Positions 1-7,369 of a stretch of DNA of 7,805 nucleotides are shown piece by piece. Below the pieces are notes generated by a model that had not been told where the DNA came from, searched no databases, and worked only from the letters and a program-made list of their open reading frames with translations. The DNA is from a bacterium. Lineage in GTDB: Bacteria > JAUVQV01 > DATDCY01. Positions within the stretch are counted from its first letter, which is position 1. The number at the start of each line of letters is the position of its first letter. The stretch lies in NCBI GenBank assembly GCA_036524115.1, contig DATDCY010000169.1:1-7805 (forward strand), given 5' to 3'. A program made the translations under genes and the position numbers.

Positions 1-1
1 C

Positions 2-2080
2 CCGGAGCCGGCGGCTGCGCCCGCCCCCGCGCCGGCGCCGGCCGAGCCCGCGGTCGCGGCAGCGAAGCCCGCTGCGGTGGCCGAGCCGAAGAAGGAAGAG
101 GCGCCGCTGAAGCCGGCGGCGCCGGCCGTCCCCGAGCGCTACGTCAGCCTCAACTTCGACAACGCGGACATCTCGGTCGTGATCCAGACCATCGCGGAGC
201 TGCTGCGCCTCAACTACATCGTCTCGCCGTCGGTGCGCGGGCGGGTCACCATCCAGACGACCGAGAAGTTGCCGGTGAGCGCCCTGCTGCCGGTGCTCGA
301 GCAGATCTTGCAGGTCAACAACTTCACGGCCGTCAAGTCCGGCGACTTCTACAAGATCGTCCCCGTGGCGCAGGCCAAGCAGGAGAACGTCGAGACGGTG
401 CCGATGGAGGCCGCGACGACCGCAACGACGGGCCTCGTGACGAAGATCGTCCAGCTGCGGCACATCGGCCCCGGCGAGGTCGTGAAGGTCCTCACGCCGT
501 TCAAGACCGCCGCCGGCGTCTACCAGGCCTACGAGCCCGCGCGGCTGCTCTTCCTGACCGAGATCCCCGGGAAGATCGCCGACCTGATGAAGATCGTGGA
601 GGTGCTCGACGTCGACACGTTCGCCTCGATCCAGGTCGAGCTCTACCCGGTGCGCCACGCCGGCGTCGAGGACCTCGCCAAGGAGCTGACCCAGATCGTG
701 ACGCAGGTGTACACCGCCGCGGGACGGGCGCGGACGCTCTTCCGGATCGTGCCCGTGCCGCAGTCGAACGCGATCATGGTCTTCTCGGGCGAGCCGGGGC
801 TGGCCGTCAACGTGCGCGAGTGGATCGGCAAGCTCGACCTGCCGGTCAGCGAGGCCAACGAGCGGATCTTCGTCTACCCGCTGTCGCACGCGAACGCGGA
901 GACGCTCGCCGGGGTCATCGAGAAGATCTTCCGGAAGGAGCAGTCCAAGGGCGGCTCGCGGAGCACGTCGGGCCCGACGGCGTCGCCTGCCGCGGCGACG
1001 CCGGCCCGCGTCGCCCCGTCGCAGGTCCCGGGGCAGCCGGCGGCCCCGGCGGCGCCCGTGGCAGTCTCGGGCGCCGTCTCGCTCTCCGGCGGCATCGGGG
1101 AGAGCGGGGCTGCCGCGCCCGTCGTCGTCGTGCCGGACAAGGACACCAACTCGCTGATCGTCCAGACCGCCGCGTGGTTCTACCCGACGGTCGAGGACGT
1201 GATCCGCAAGCTGGACCAGATGCCCAAGCAGGTGCTGATCGAGATGCTCATCGCGGAGATCACGCTCGACGACACCAACGAGTTCGGCATCAACTGGGCG
1301 CTGACCGGGCAGGGCGCGGTCAAGGCGCCGGGGGAGACGTTCAACCTGACGAGCGCCACGAATCTGACCGCCGCGGCCTCGAAGTCCGCCTTCTCGTTCG
1401 CCGTCTTCGAGGCCAACCGCATCAGCGCCGCGATCAGCGCCTACGCCAACGCCAAGAAGCTGAACATCCTCTCCGCGCCGCACATCCTGGCGACCAACAA
1501 CAAGGAGGCCAAGATCGACATCGGCTCCGAGGTGCCCATCCTCAAGAGCCAGCAGACGACGCCGCTCTCCTCGAACACGACCACGACGACCACGACGGCG
1601 AACACGATCACCGCCGACATCGAGTACCGGCCGACGGGCATCATCCTCACCGTGACGCCGCACGTGAACGAGGGCGGCTTCGTCACCCTCGATCTGCAGC
1701 AGGAGGTCAGCGAGGTCCAGGAGGGGCTGACCACCACCGGGCTGAACTCGCCCACCTTCATCAAGCGGACGGCCAAGACGACGATGGTCGTGCGGGACAA
1801 CCAGACGCTCGTCGTCGGCGGGCTGATCCAGCAGAAGGTCACGACCTCGCGCACGGGCGTGCCCGGGCTCTACAAGCTGCCGATCATCGGCTACCTCTTC
1901 GGCAACAAGTCCAACGTCGTCAATCGAACGGAGTTGGTGCTGCTCATCACGCCGCGGGTGGTCGAATCCGTGGAGGAGGGCGACCGGCTCACGCGCGCCA
2001 TCCAGGAGCGGGTACTGACGCTCAAGAAGGGGATCAGCGAGTTCATGCCTCCCCCCATGGAAAAGAAGGTCACGCCATGA
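2..2080 (+). CDS. gspD: Type II secretion system outer-membrane secretin GspD, 5'-partial
   Basis: This is the outer-membrane pore subunit of the type II secretion system; multimers form the channel that exports folded periplasmic proteins. The reading frame is open to the left edge. The GTG at 77 has no ribosome site and lies in a Pro/Ala-rich linker that continues upstream, so the real start and signal peptide are outside the window. Numbered from that GTG, I see N0 (about 22-98, starting YVSLNF), N1 (120-180), N2 (184-256), N3 (262-384) split by a Pro/Ala/Ser/Gly insert (about 289-348), then the secretin barrel (385-630). The barrel has the family signature VPGLYKLPIIGYLF (595-608) followed by ELVLLITPRVV. 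A Thr-rich stretch (500-510) lies in the variable gate region. No clear S-domain follows the barrel; the tail is about 37 residues. PilQ is the main alternative, but the N0-N1-N2-N3 order and barrel motifs favour GspD. No other gsp gene is in the window. Confidence 0.93.
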   Translation, partial: PEPAAAPAPAPAPAEPAVAAAKPAAVAEPKKEEAPLKPAAPAVPERYVSLNFDNADISVVIQTIAELLRLNYIVSPSVRGRVTIQTTEKLPVSALLPVLEQILQVNNFTAVKSGDFYKIVPVAQAKQENVETVPMEAATTATTGLVTKIVQLRHIGPGEVVKVLTPFKTAAGVYQAYEPARLLFLTEIPGKIADLMKIVEVLDVDTFASIQVELYPVRHAGVEDLAKELTQIVTQVYTAAGRARTLFRIVPVPQSNAIMVFSGEPGLAVNVREWIGKLDLPVSEANERIFVYPLSHANAETLAGVIEKIFRKEQSKGGSRSTSGPTASPAAATPARVAPSQVPGQPAAPAAPVAVSGAVSLSGGIGESGAAAPVVVVPDKDTNSLIVQTAAWFYPTVEDVIRKLDQMPKQVLIEMLIAEITLDDTNEFGINWALTGQGAVKAPGETFNLTSATNLTAAASKSAFSFAVFEANRISAAISAYANAKKLNILSAPHILATNNKEAKIDIGSEVPILKSQQTTPLSSNTTTTTTTANTITADIEYRPTGIILTVTPHVNEGGFVTLDLQQEVSEVQEGLTTTGLNSPTFIKRTAKTTMVVRDNQTLVVGGLIQQKVTTSRTGVPGLYKLPIIGYLFGNKSNVVNRTELVLLITPRVVESVEEGDRLTRAIQERVLTLKKGISEFMPPPMEKKVTP
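2064..2070 (+). promoter_or_regulatory. Ribosome binding site for the lipoprotein gene at 2077
   Basis: AGAAGGT lies inside the end of gspD, 6 nt before the ATG at 2077. Together with the ATGA stop/start overlap it supports this start and translational coupling to gspD. Confidence 0.6.
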
Positions 2081-2607
2081 GACGCATCGGCCCGCTTCTC
2101 GCCGCCGCCGCGCTGGCCGTCGCCCTGGGCGCGGGCTGCGACCGCCCACCGGACGAGGCCTGGCTGCGGTTTCTCGGCTTCGACCGCTCGGCGGCGGTGG
2201 ACACGGTCTCGCCCCTCACGGTGATTGAGGGGAGCCTCGCCTCGGGCGTCGAGAAGGCGAACGCCGGGTTCGTGAACACCAGCTTCACGGTCGGCGGGGA
2301 CAACACGACCGCGGGCACGGGCATCTTCGTCTACAGCGCCCACGTGGAGTACGGCCTCGCCGGCTCCGCGCTGCCGAGCTACGACTACCCGGTCACGCTC
2401 TACCTGGCCGCGCCGAAGGCGGGCGAGACGACCACCGGGAAGATCTTCGACTTCCCCGTCGTGCCCGCGGCCCTGAAGGAGTGGATCGCCGCGAACGTCC
2501 CCGGCTCCGTGATCTCCCTGACCGCGCGGGTGACCTTCCACGCGCAGACCGACGAAGGCACCCGCCTCGAGACCGACGGCGGCATCCAGATCGTGCTCAC
2601 CCGGTAG
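2077..2607 (+). CDS. Small putative lipoprotein coupled to gspD, function unknown
   Basis: The product is a 176-residue exported protein that I do not recognise. The ATG overlaps the gspD stop in an ATGA quadruplet and has a good ribosome site. The N-terminus is a short basic start (MRR), a hydrophobic Ala/Leu core, and a lipobox-like LGAGC with the candidate lipidated Cys at residue 21. The -3 residue is Gly rather than the usual Leu, but the match to a loose lipobox is fair. Residue +2 is Asp; in E. coli this keeps lipoproteins in the inner membrane, but the rule may not hold here. The mature part is rich in Thr, Val, Gly and alternating hydrophobic residues and ends in an apparent strand-rich segment ([10 protein letters not shown] to IQIVLTR), suggesting a beta fold. 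Overlap with gspD makes a secretin accessory or pilotin-like role possible, but no motif shows it. Confidence 0.8.
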   Translation: MRRIGPLLAAAALAVALGAGCDRPPDEAWLRFLGFDRSAAVDTVSPLTVIEGSLASGVEKANAGFVNTSFTVGGDNTTAGTGIFVYSAHVEYGLAGSALPSYDYPVTLYLAAPKAGETTTGKIFDFPVVPAALKEWIAANVPGSVISLTARVTFHAQTDEGTRLETDGGIQIVLTR

Positions 2608-2617
2608 GCCCGGACGC

Positions 2618-3567
<950 letters not shown>

Positions 3568-3571
<4 letters not shown>

Positions 3572-5274
3572 GCGTGCGCCGCGTCCTCCCCGGGGCGGTG
3601 CGCGCCTGCGCCGTGGCGCTTCTGGTGCTCGCGCAGGCCGCCTGCGGCGCCGCGCGCAACATCCCCGAGGAGCAGCCGCCGCAGCGCCGTGACGTGAACT
3701 ACCTCGCCTACTACAGCTACCTGCAGGCCAGCCGCGAGCTGCGGGAGGGCCGGCTGCCCGAGGCCGAGCGCCTGTTGAAGGAGGCGATCGCCAAGGACCC
3801 CGGCTCCGCGTTCCTCCACGTCGAGCTGGCCGAGGTGGTCTCGCGGCTCGGCCGCACGGACGAGGCGCTGGGGCTGGCGCGCAAGGCGGTGGCCCTCGAC
3901 CCCACCAACGTCGACGCCTACCTCCTCCTGGCCGACCTGGCGTCGGCGCAGCGCAAGAAGGACGAGGCGATCGCCGTGTACCGCAAGGTGATCGAGCTGG
4001 ACGCCAAGCGCGAGGACGCGTACCTGCAGCTCGCGAACCTCCTGGCCGACGCCGGCCGCAAGCCCGAGGCCTCGGAGGTCCTCGGGCGTCTCGTCGGGCA
4101 GCTCCCCGGGAGCTACCTCGGCTACTACCAGCTCGGGCGGCTCCAGAGCGAGGGCAAGGAGTTCGAGGCCGCCGAGGGCAGCCTGAAGAAGGCGCTCGTG
4201 ATCAACCCGGAGTTCGTCGCGGGGGAGAAGTACCTGGGCATTCTCTACGACCACTGGGGCCGGCCCGCGGACGCGCTTGCGGCATACCGCAGGCTGCTGG
4301 AGATGAATCCCCACGACACGGAGATCCGCCTGCGCGTCGGCGAGATCCACCTGCAGCGGCGCGAGTGGGCGCAGGCGCTCGAGCAGTACCAGGCGCTGCT
4401 GGTGTTCGAGCCGGGGAACCTGCTGGTGCGGACGAAGGTCGGCATCGTGCAGCTGCAGCAGGGCGCGCTCGAGGAGGCGGCGAAGACGCTGCTCGGGGTG
4501 CTCGCGCAGGAGCCCGGGAACACCCGGGTGCGCAGCATCCTCGCCCTCGTCTACGAGGAGCAGGGCCGGCTGGAGGACGCGGCGCGCGAGCTGCACGCCG
4601 TGCTGGACATGGAGCCGGACGCCGTCGACGACCGGATGCGCCTCGGCATCGTCTACCGCCGCCTCAAGCGCCACGCGGAGGCCCTGGCGCAGTTCGAGAA
4701 GATCGTCGAGCTGGCGCCGAAGACCGCGCAGGCCTACGTGCAGATCGCGCTGACGCACGATGACGCCGGCGACATGGCCGCCGCCGAGAAGACGGTCGCG
4801 CGCGGGCTCGAGGCGGTGCCCGGCGACGGCGATCTGCTCTTCCAGAAGGGGGTCTACCTCGAGAAGCGCAAGGACATCCCGGCGGCCGTGGCGGCCTTCC
4901 GCGAGGCGATCAAGGCCGACCCGCGCAACGCCAACGCGTACAACTACCTCGGCTACCTCTTCGCGGAGCGCGGCGAGAACCTCGACGAGGCGGTCTCGCT
5001 CATCCAGCGCGCGGTCGACCTGGCGCCGGACAACGGCTACTACGTCGACAGCCTCGGGTGGGCCTACTACCAGAAGGGGATGCTCGCCGAGGCGATGGCG
5101 CAGATGGAGCGGGCGGCCTCGCTGGTCAGCGACGACCCCGTGATCCTCGAGCACCTCGGGGACGTCTACTCGAAGGCGGGGCGGAGCGCGGAGGCGGCTG
5201 AGGCCTGGCGCAAGGCGCTTGCGATCACCCCGGACAACGCGGCGCTCAAGAGGAAGATCGACGATGCAAAGTAG
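3568..5274 (+). CDS. Exported TPR-repeat protein (15 repeats), possible lipoprotein
   Basis: A 568-residue protein built almost entirely of tetratricopeptide repeats, which form helical scaffolds for protein contacts. The GTG start overlaps the preceding TGA (GTGA). A second GTG two codons later is possible; neither has a strong ribosome site. Residues 1-26 are a basic stretch (VRR), a hydrophobic core, and LAQAAC with Cys26. Gln at -3 is atypical for a lipobox, so simple Sec export is equally possible. From about residue 47 to 557 I can place 15 units of nearly exactly 34 residues, each with the usual A/G-Y pattern and a Pro near the unit end (for example KDPGS, LDPTN, INPEF, ADPRN, LAPDN). 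The block [14 protein letters not shown] (456-469) and [11 protein letters not shown] (494-504) is typical of proteobacterial periplasmic TPR proteins. Partners are unknown; the next gene is a LolB-like lipoprotein. Confidence 0.88.
5248..5256 (+). promoter_or_regulatory. Ribosome binding site for the LolB-like gene
   Basis: AAGAGGAAG lies inside the end of the TPR gene; its AGAGGA core is 9 nt before the ATG at 5264. It decides this start over in-frame upstream codons, which would remove the N-terminal signal peptide. Confidence 0.6.
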
Positions 5275-6046
5275 CCTGAGTCGGGGGCTGGCCGTGGCGG
5301 CCGCCCTGTGTGTCCTCGCGGCCGGATGCGCCGGTCAGAAGCCGGCCGCAGGCCCGGAGCAGAGCCCCGCGGAGGTCTACGCGCGCCTGCTCGGGCCCAA
5401 CCAGGGGCTCAGCACCATGCGGGCGGTGGTGGAGGCGCAGCTGAGTTATGCCGGCCGGCGCATCTCCCTGCCCGGGGTGCTGCTGCTCGACAGCCTCGGG
5501 GGCTTCCGGCTGGACCTGCTCGATCCGCTCGACCGTCCGGTCGCCATGATCTACAGCGAGGGCGGCCGCATCGTCCAGTATCGACCGGGGACGGGGGTCG
5601 CGGCCTCGCTGGGCGTCTTCCCGGGCGACTGCCGCGGCGTCGTGCCCGAGGACTGGGTCGCCGCGGTCCTGGCCTCCAGCTCGGGTCCGCCAGCGGGGGA
5701 GAGCCTCGCGATCAGGTCGTTCTGGCGTGATCGCGTCCTCGAGCGGCGGCGCGACGGCGCGCTGCGCGAGAGCGTGCGGTTCCGCGAGGAGGCCGGCGGA
5801 CCGACGCCGCGAACCTACCTCTGGTATTGCGGCGAGGAGGACCCGGTGTTGCAGATGCAGGTGCGCGGCTCGGCCGAGGCGGCGGGCCGCCGGATGCCCG
5901 GGGCCTTCGAGGTGAGCTACCTGAAGGCGGGGCTCACCGTGTCATTGCAGCTCCGCGAGGTCGAGTCCAACCCGTCGCTCGCCAGCACGCCAGTGCGGCC
6001 CCGGTTGGCCGACGGGACCAACTGGACGTCCTGGCGGCTGCCGTAG
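5264..6046 (+). CDS. Putative outer-membrane lipoprotein, LolB-like
   Basis: A 260-residue lipoprotein. The ATG at 5264 overlaps the TPR gene by 11 bp and has a good ribosome site. It gives a clean signal peptide ending in LAAGC with Cys22 as the lipidation site and Ala at +2, consistent with outer-membrane sorting by the E. coli rule. The mature part begins with a helix-like segment (PAEVYARLLGPNQGLSTMRA, 35-54). It then shows alternating strands typical of the LolA/LolB half-barrel, including ISLPGVLLLDSLGGFRLDLL (67-86) and RPVAMIYSEGGRIVQYRP (91-108), and ends with a strand-rich C-terminus (FEVSYLKAGLTVSLQLREVE). LolB receives lipoproteins from LolA and inserts them in the outer membrane. 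Similarity here is in pattern rather than strict motifs, so the exact function is tentative. It is longer than E. coli LolB (about 207 residues with signal). Location directly before ispE fits, since lolB and ispE are neighbours in many proteobacteria. Confidence 0.72.
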   Translation: MQSSLSRGLAVAAALCVLAAGCAGQKPAAGPEQSPAEVYARLLGPNQGLSTMRAVVEAQLSYAGRRISLPGVLLLDSLGGFRLDLLDPLDRPVAMIYSEGGRIVQYRPGTGVAASLGVFPGDCRGVVPEDWVAAVLASSSGPPAGESLAIRSFWRDRVLERRRDGALRESVRFREEAGGPTPRTYLWYCGEEDPVLQMQVRGSAEAAGRRMPGAFEVSYLKAGLTVSLQLREVESNPSLASTPVRPRLADGTNWTSWRLP

Positions 6047-6061
6047 CCCGCGCAACGGCCC

Positions 6062-6958
6062 ATGACCGGCGGGGAGGTCCGCATCCTCGCGCCGGCCAAG
6101 ATCAACCTCGGCCTGCGCGTCCTCGGCCGTCGCGACGACGGCTACCACGACCTGCTCACGCTCTTCCAGGCGATCTCGCTCTGCGACCGGCTCACGCTGC
6201 GACGCCGGGCGCGCGGCTGCAGGGTGGTGTGCCCGGCGTTGCCGGGGCTCGGCTCCGCGAACCTGGCCCACCGCGCCGCGGAGGCGCTCCTGGAGCGGAC
6301 CGGCACGCGCGGCGGCGTCGAGATTCTGATCGAGAAGCGGATCCCTGCGGGGGGCGGGCTCGGCGGGGGGAGCAGCGATGCGGCTGCGACGCTGCTTGGC
6401 TGCTGCCGGTTGCTGGGCATCCGTCCGGAGCGTGGGACGCTCCTGGAGGTGGCGGCGGGGCTCGGCTCCGATGTGCCGTTCTTTCTCGAGGGCGGGGCCG
6501 CGGTGGGGACTGGGCGCGGCGAAATCCTGACACTGCTGCCGCCGTGGCCGGGCGCCGCGACCGCGCTGGTCCACATCCCGCCCGAGGGGCTTTCGACGGC
6601 CGCCGTGTACGGCAACCTGGCCCGGGGCGCATTGACACCCGCCCGGAGGCCTTTTACCATCCTGCTCTCGCGGTGGCGGGAGGGCGACCTGCGGTGTCTC
6701 GGGGACGCGCTCTTCAACGATCTCGAGGGGCCCGCCTTCAGGCTCCTGCCGCGGCTCGCCGCCGTGAAGGCCGCGCTCCTGCGCGTCGGGGCCGCCGGAG
6801 CGCTGTTGTGCGGCAGCGGCTCGAGCGTCGTCGGGCTCTTCGAGGAGCCGCGGGCCGCGCGCGGTGCGGCGCGGGCGCTGGGAGGAGCGTTCCCGGGGGC
6901 GTTCGTGAGCGCGCGCTTTCTCGGGCGTCGGAGACGGTGGGGCGTCGTCAAGCGGTAA
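6062..6958 (+). CDS. ispE: 4-diphosphocytidyl-2-C-methyl-D-erythritol kinase
   Basis: A cytoplasmic GHMP-family kinase (298 residues) that phosphorylates the 2-hydroxyl of CDP-methylerythritol with ATP, the fourth enzyme of the MEP route to isopentenyl diphosphate. Seen in sequence: LAPAKINLGLRVLGRRDDGYH (9-29) with catalytic Lys13; the ATP loop PAGGGLGGGSSDAA (95-108); GSDVPFF (135-141) with catalytic Asp137; GTGRGE (149-154); FNDLE (218-222); and the C-terminal CGSGSS (250-255). The ATG at 6062 lies 15 nt after the upstream stop, with no strong ribosome site, but puts the PAKINL motif at the family's normal distance. The last six codons (WGVVKR) and the TAA stop lie within tRNA-Gln: the stop is the TAA of the D-loop GGTAA. 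Truncating the C-terminus would not touch the kinase motifs. Confidence 0.96.
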   Translation: MTGGEVRILAPAKINLGLRVLGRRDDGYHDLLTLFQAISLCDRLTLRRRARGCRVVCPALPGLGSANLAHRAAEALLERTGTRGGVEILIEKRIPAGGGLGGGSSDAAATLLGCCRLLGIRPERGTLLEVAAGLGSDVPFFLEGGAAVGTGRGEILTLLPPWPGAATALVHIPPEGLSTAAVYGNLARGALTPARRPFTILLSRWREGDLRCLGDALFNDLEGPAFRLLPRLAAVKAALLRVGAAGALLCGSGSSVVGLFEEPRAARGAARALGGAFPGAFVSARFLGRRRRWGVVKR

Positions 6959-7012
6959 GACACGGGTCTTTGGATCCCGCATTCGGAGGTTCGAATCCTC
7001 CCGCCCCAGCCA
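6938..7012 (+). tRNA. tRNA-Gln (anticodon UUG), CCA encoded
   Basis: A complete 75-nt cloverleaf. The acceptor stem TGGGGCG/CGCCCCA pairs fully, including the U1-A72 pair typical of bacterial tRNA-Gln, with discriminator G73 and encoded CCA (7010-7012). The D stem is GTC/GAC around AAGCGGTAA. The anticodon loop CTTTGGA (6968-6974) carries T33 and anticodon TTG at 6970-6972. The T arm is GGAGG-TTCGAAT-CCTCC. The anticodon stem CGGGT/TCCCG has four pairs plus a U31-U39 mismatch next to the loop. It overlaps the 3' end of ispE by 21 nt, so it is presumably processed from the ispE transcript by RNase P; no separate promoter is visible. Confidence 0.97.
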
Positions 7013-7059
7013 AGCGCCGCGCAACGCTTACGGCAAGGCCACTCCGTTAGGCGGCGCTT
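7012..7059 (+). repeat. Inverted repeat/hairpin directly after tRNA-Gln
   Basis: AAGCGCCGC (7012-7020) is a perfect 9-bp reverse complement of GCGGCGCTT (7051-7059). Inside it, CTTACGG (7027-7033) pairs with CCGTTAG (7044-7050) with one T-T mismatch, leaving a bulge at 7021-7026 and a 10-nt loop. The hairpin begins on the last A of the tRNA CCA. It could define the tRNA 3' processing boundary or slow transcription, but no U-run follows, so it is not a standard intrinsic terminator. Its right arm overlaps the start of the tandem array. The 21 nt at 7031-7051 also resemble a diverged reverse copy of part of the array unit. Confidence 0.7.
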
Positions 7060-7090
7060 CCATATGGGGGGCCGGCGGCCCCCCCTGTGG
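7060..7090. repeat. G/C-tract hairpin of repeat copy 1
   Basis: GGGGGGCC (7066-7073) pairs with GGCCCCCC (7077-7084) around loop GGC. The stem is extended below a T-C mismatch by CCATA (7060-7064) with TGTGG (7086-7090), including one G-U pair. The loop differs from copies 2 and 3 but the fold is kept. Confidence 0.7.
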
Positions 7091-7162
7091 CGCGGCTTCG
7101 CCGCTGTCACCCCCCCAGCGACGGGCGAAGCGCCGGACACGCACCGCTCTCAGCCGTCGCTT

Positions 7163-7191
7163 CCATAGGGGGGCTGTCGCCCCCCTGATGG
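7163..7191. repeat. G/C-tract hairpin of repeat copy 2
   Basis: GGGGGGC (7168-7174) pairs with GCCCCCC (7179-7185) around loop TGTC. CCATA (7163-7167) extends it, pairing with T7186 and ATGG (7188-7191) with G7187 bulged. Confidence 0.7.
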
Positions 7192-7265
7192 TGCGGCCTT
7201 GCCGCTGTCACCCCCCCCCAGCGACGGGCGAAGCGTCGGGGAGGCATTGCGCTCAGCCGTCGCTT

Positions 7266-7294
7266 CCATAGGGGGGCTGCCGCCCCCCTGATGG
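7266..7294. repeat. G/C-tract hairpin of repeat copy 3
   Basis: Same fold as copy 2: GGGGGGC (7271-7277) with GCCCCCC (7282-7288), loop TGCC, extended by CCATA (7266-7270) with T7289 and ATGG (7291-7294). It is the copy nearest the 3' end of the minus-strand receiver gene (stop at 7370) and could weaken read-through, though no U-run is present in that direction. Confidence 0.65.
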
Positions 7295-7369
7295 CGCGGC
7301 CTTGCCGCTGTCACCCCCCGTGCCCGGGAACGGGCGAACGATCGGCGTAAGATCCTGCGGGAGGAGGCG

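Larger units (their letters stand above)
7055..7345. repeat. Tandem array of three 103-bp structured repeat units
   Basis: Copies start at CGCTTCCATA-type boundaries at 7055, 7158 and 7261, an exact 103-bp period. Copies 2 and 3 differ at only two of their first 59 bases. Copy 1 is more diverged, and copy 3 loses similarity after its C-tract, keeping only ACGGGCGAA (7330-7338) before fading by about 7345. Unit order: CGCTTCCATA; G6/C6 hairpin; TGATGG or TGTGG; small hairpin GCGGC-CTT-GCCGC (TTC in copy 1); TGTCA and a C-tract of 7, 9 or 6; AGCGACGGGCGAAGCG (copies 1 and 2); a variable part; and CTCAGCCGT. No open reading frame, spacers or protein-coding signal is seen. It sits between convergent transcription units. 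The family is not one I recognise; a tandem extragenic palindromic element is the simplest description. Confidence 0.88.

Noticed and set aside
77-79. GTG as the true gspD start
   Set aside because: There is no ribosome site or signal peptide, and the Pro/Ala linker continues upstream to the window edge.
820-2076. Extending the lipoprotein frame upstream through gspD to 820
   Set aside because: The upstream part is an Arg-rich shadow of gspD. The ATG at 2077 has a ribosome site, a stop/start overlap and a signal peptide.
7019-7052. Integron attC-like site: GCGCAAC (7019-7025) and GTTAGGC (7046-7052), the latter fitting GTTRRRY
   Set aside because: At 34 bp it is shorter than known attC sites, the left core deviates from RYYYAAC, the two cores differ at two paired positions, and no cassette or further core follows in the array.
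5942-7140. Minus-strand frames containing GREDSNLRMRDPKTR and GWGGRIRTSECGIQRP
   Set aside because: These peptides are the antisense translation of tRNA-Gln, a well-known source of false hypothetical proteins. The rest is antisense to ispE.
7066-7288. G-quadruplex from the G6 tracts
   Set aside because: Each unit has one G6 tract per strand next to a complementary C6 tract, so hairpin pairing is favoured; four closely spaced G-runs do not occur on one strand.
7055-7345. CRISPR array
   Set aside because: The repeats abut with a 103-bp period and no unique spacers, and no cas gene is present.
7359-7367. GGGAGGAGG as a ribosome binding site on the plus strand
   Set aside because: No plausible start codon and open frame follows; the region is antisense to the receiver gene.
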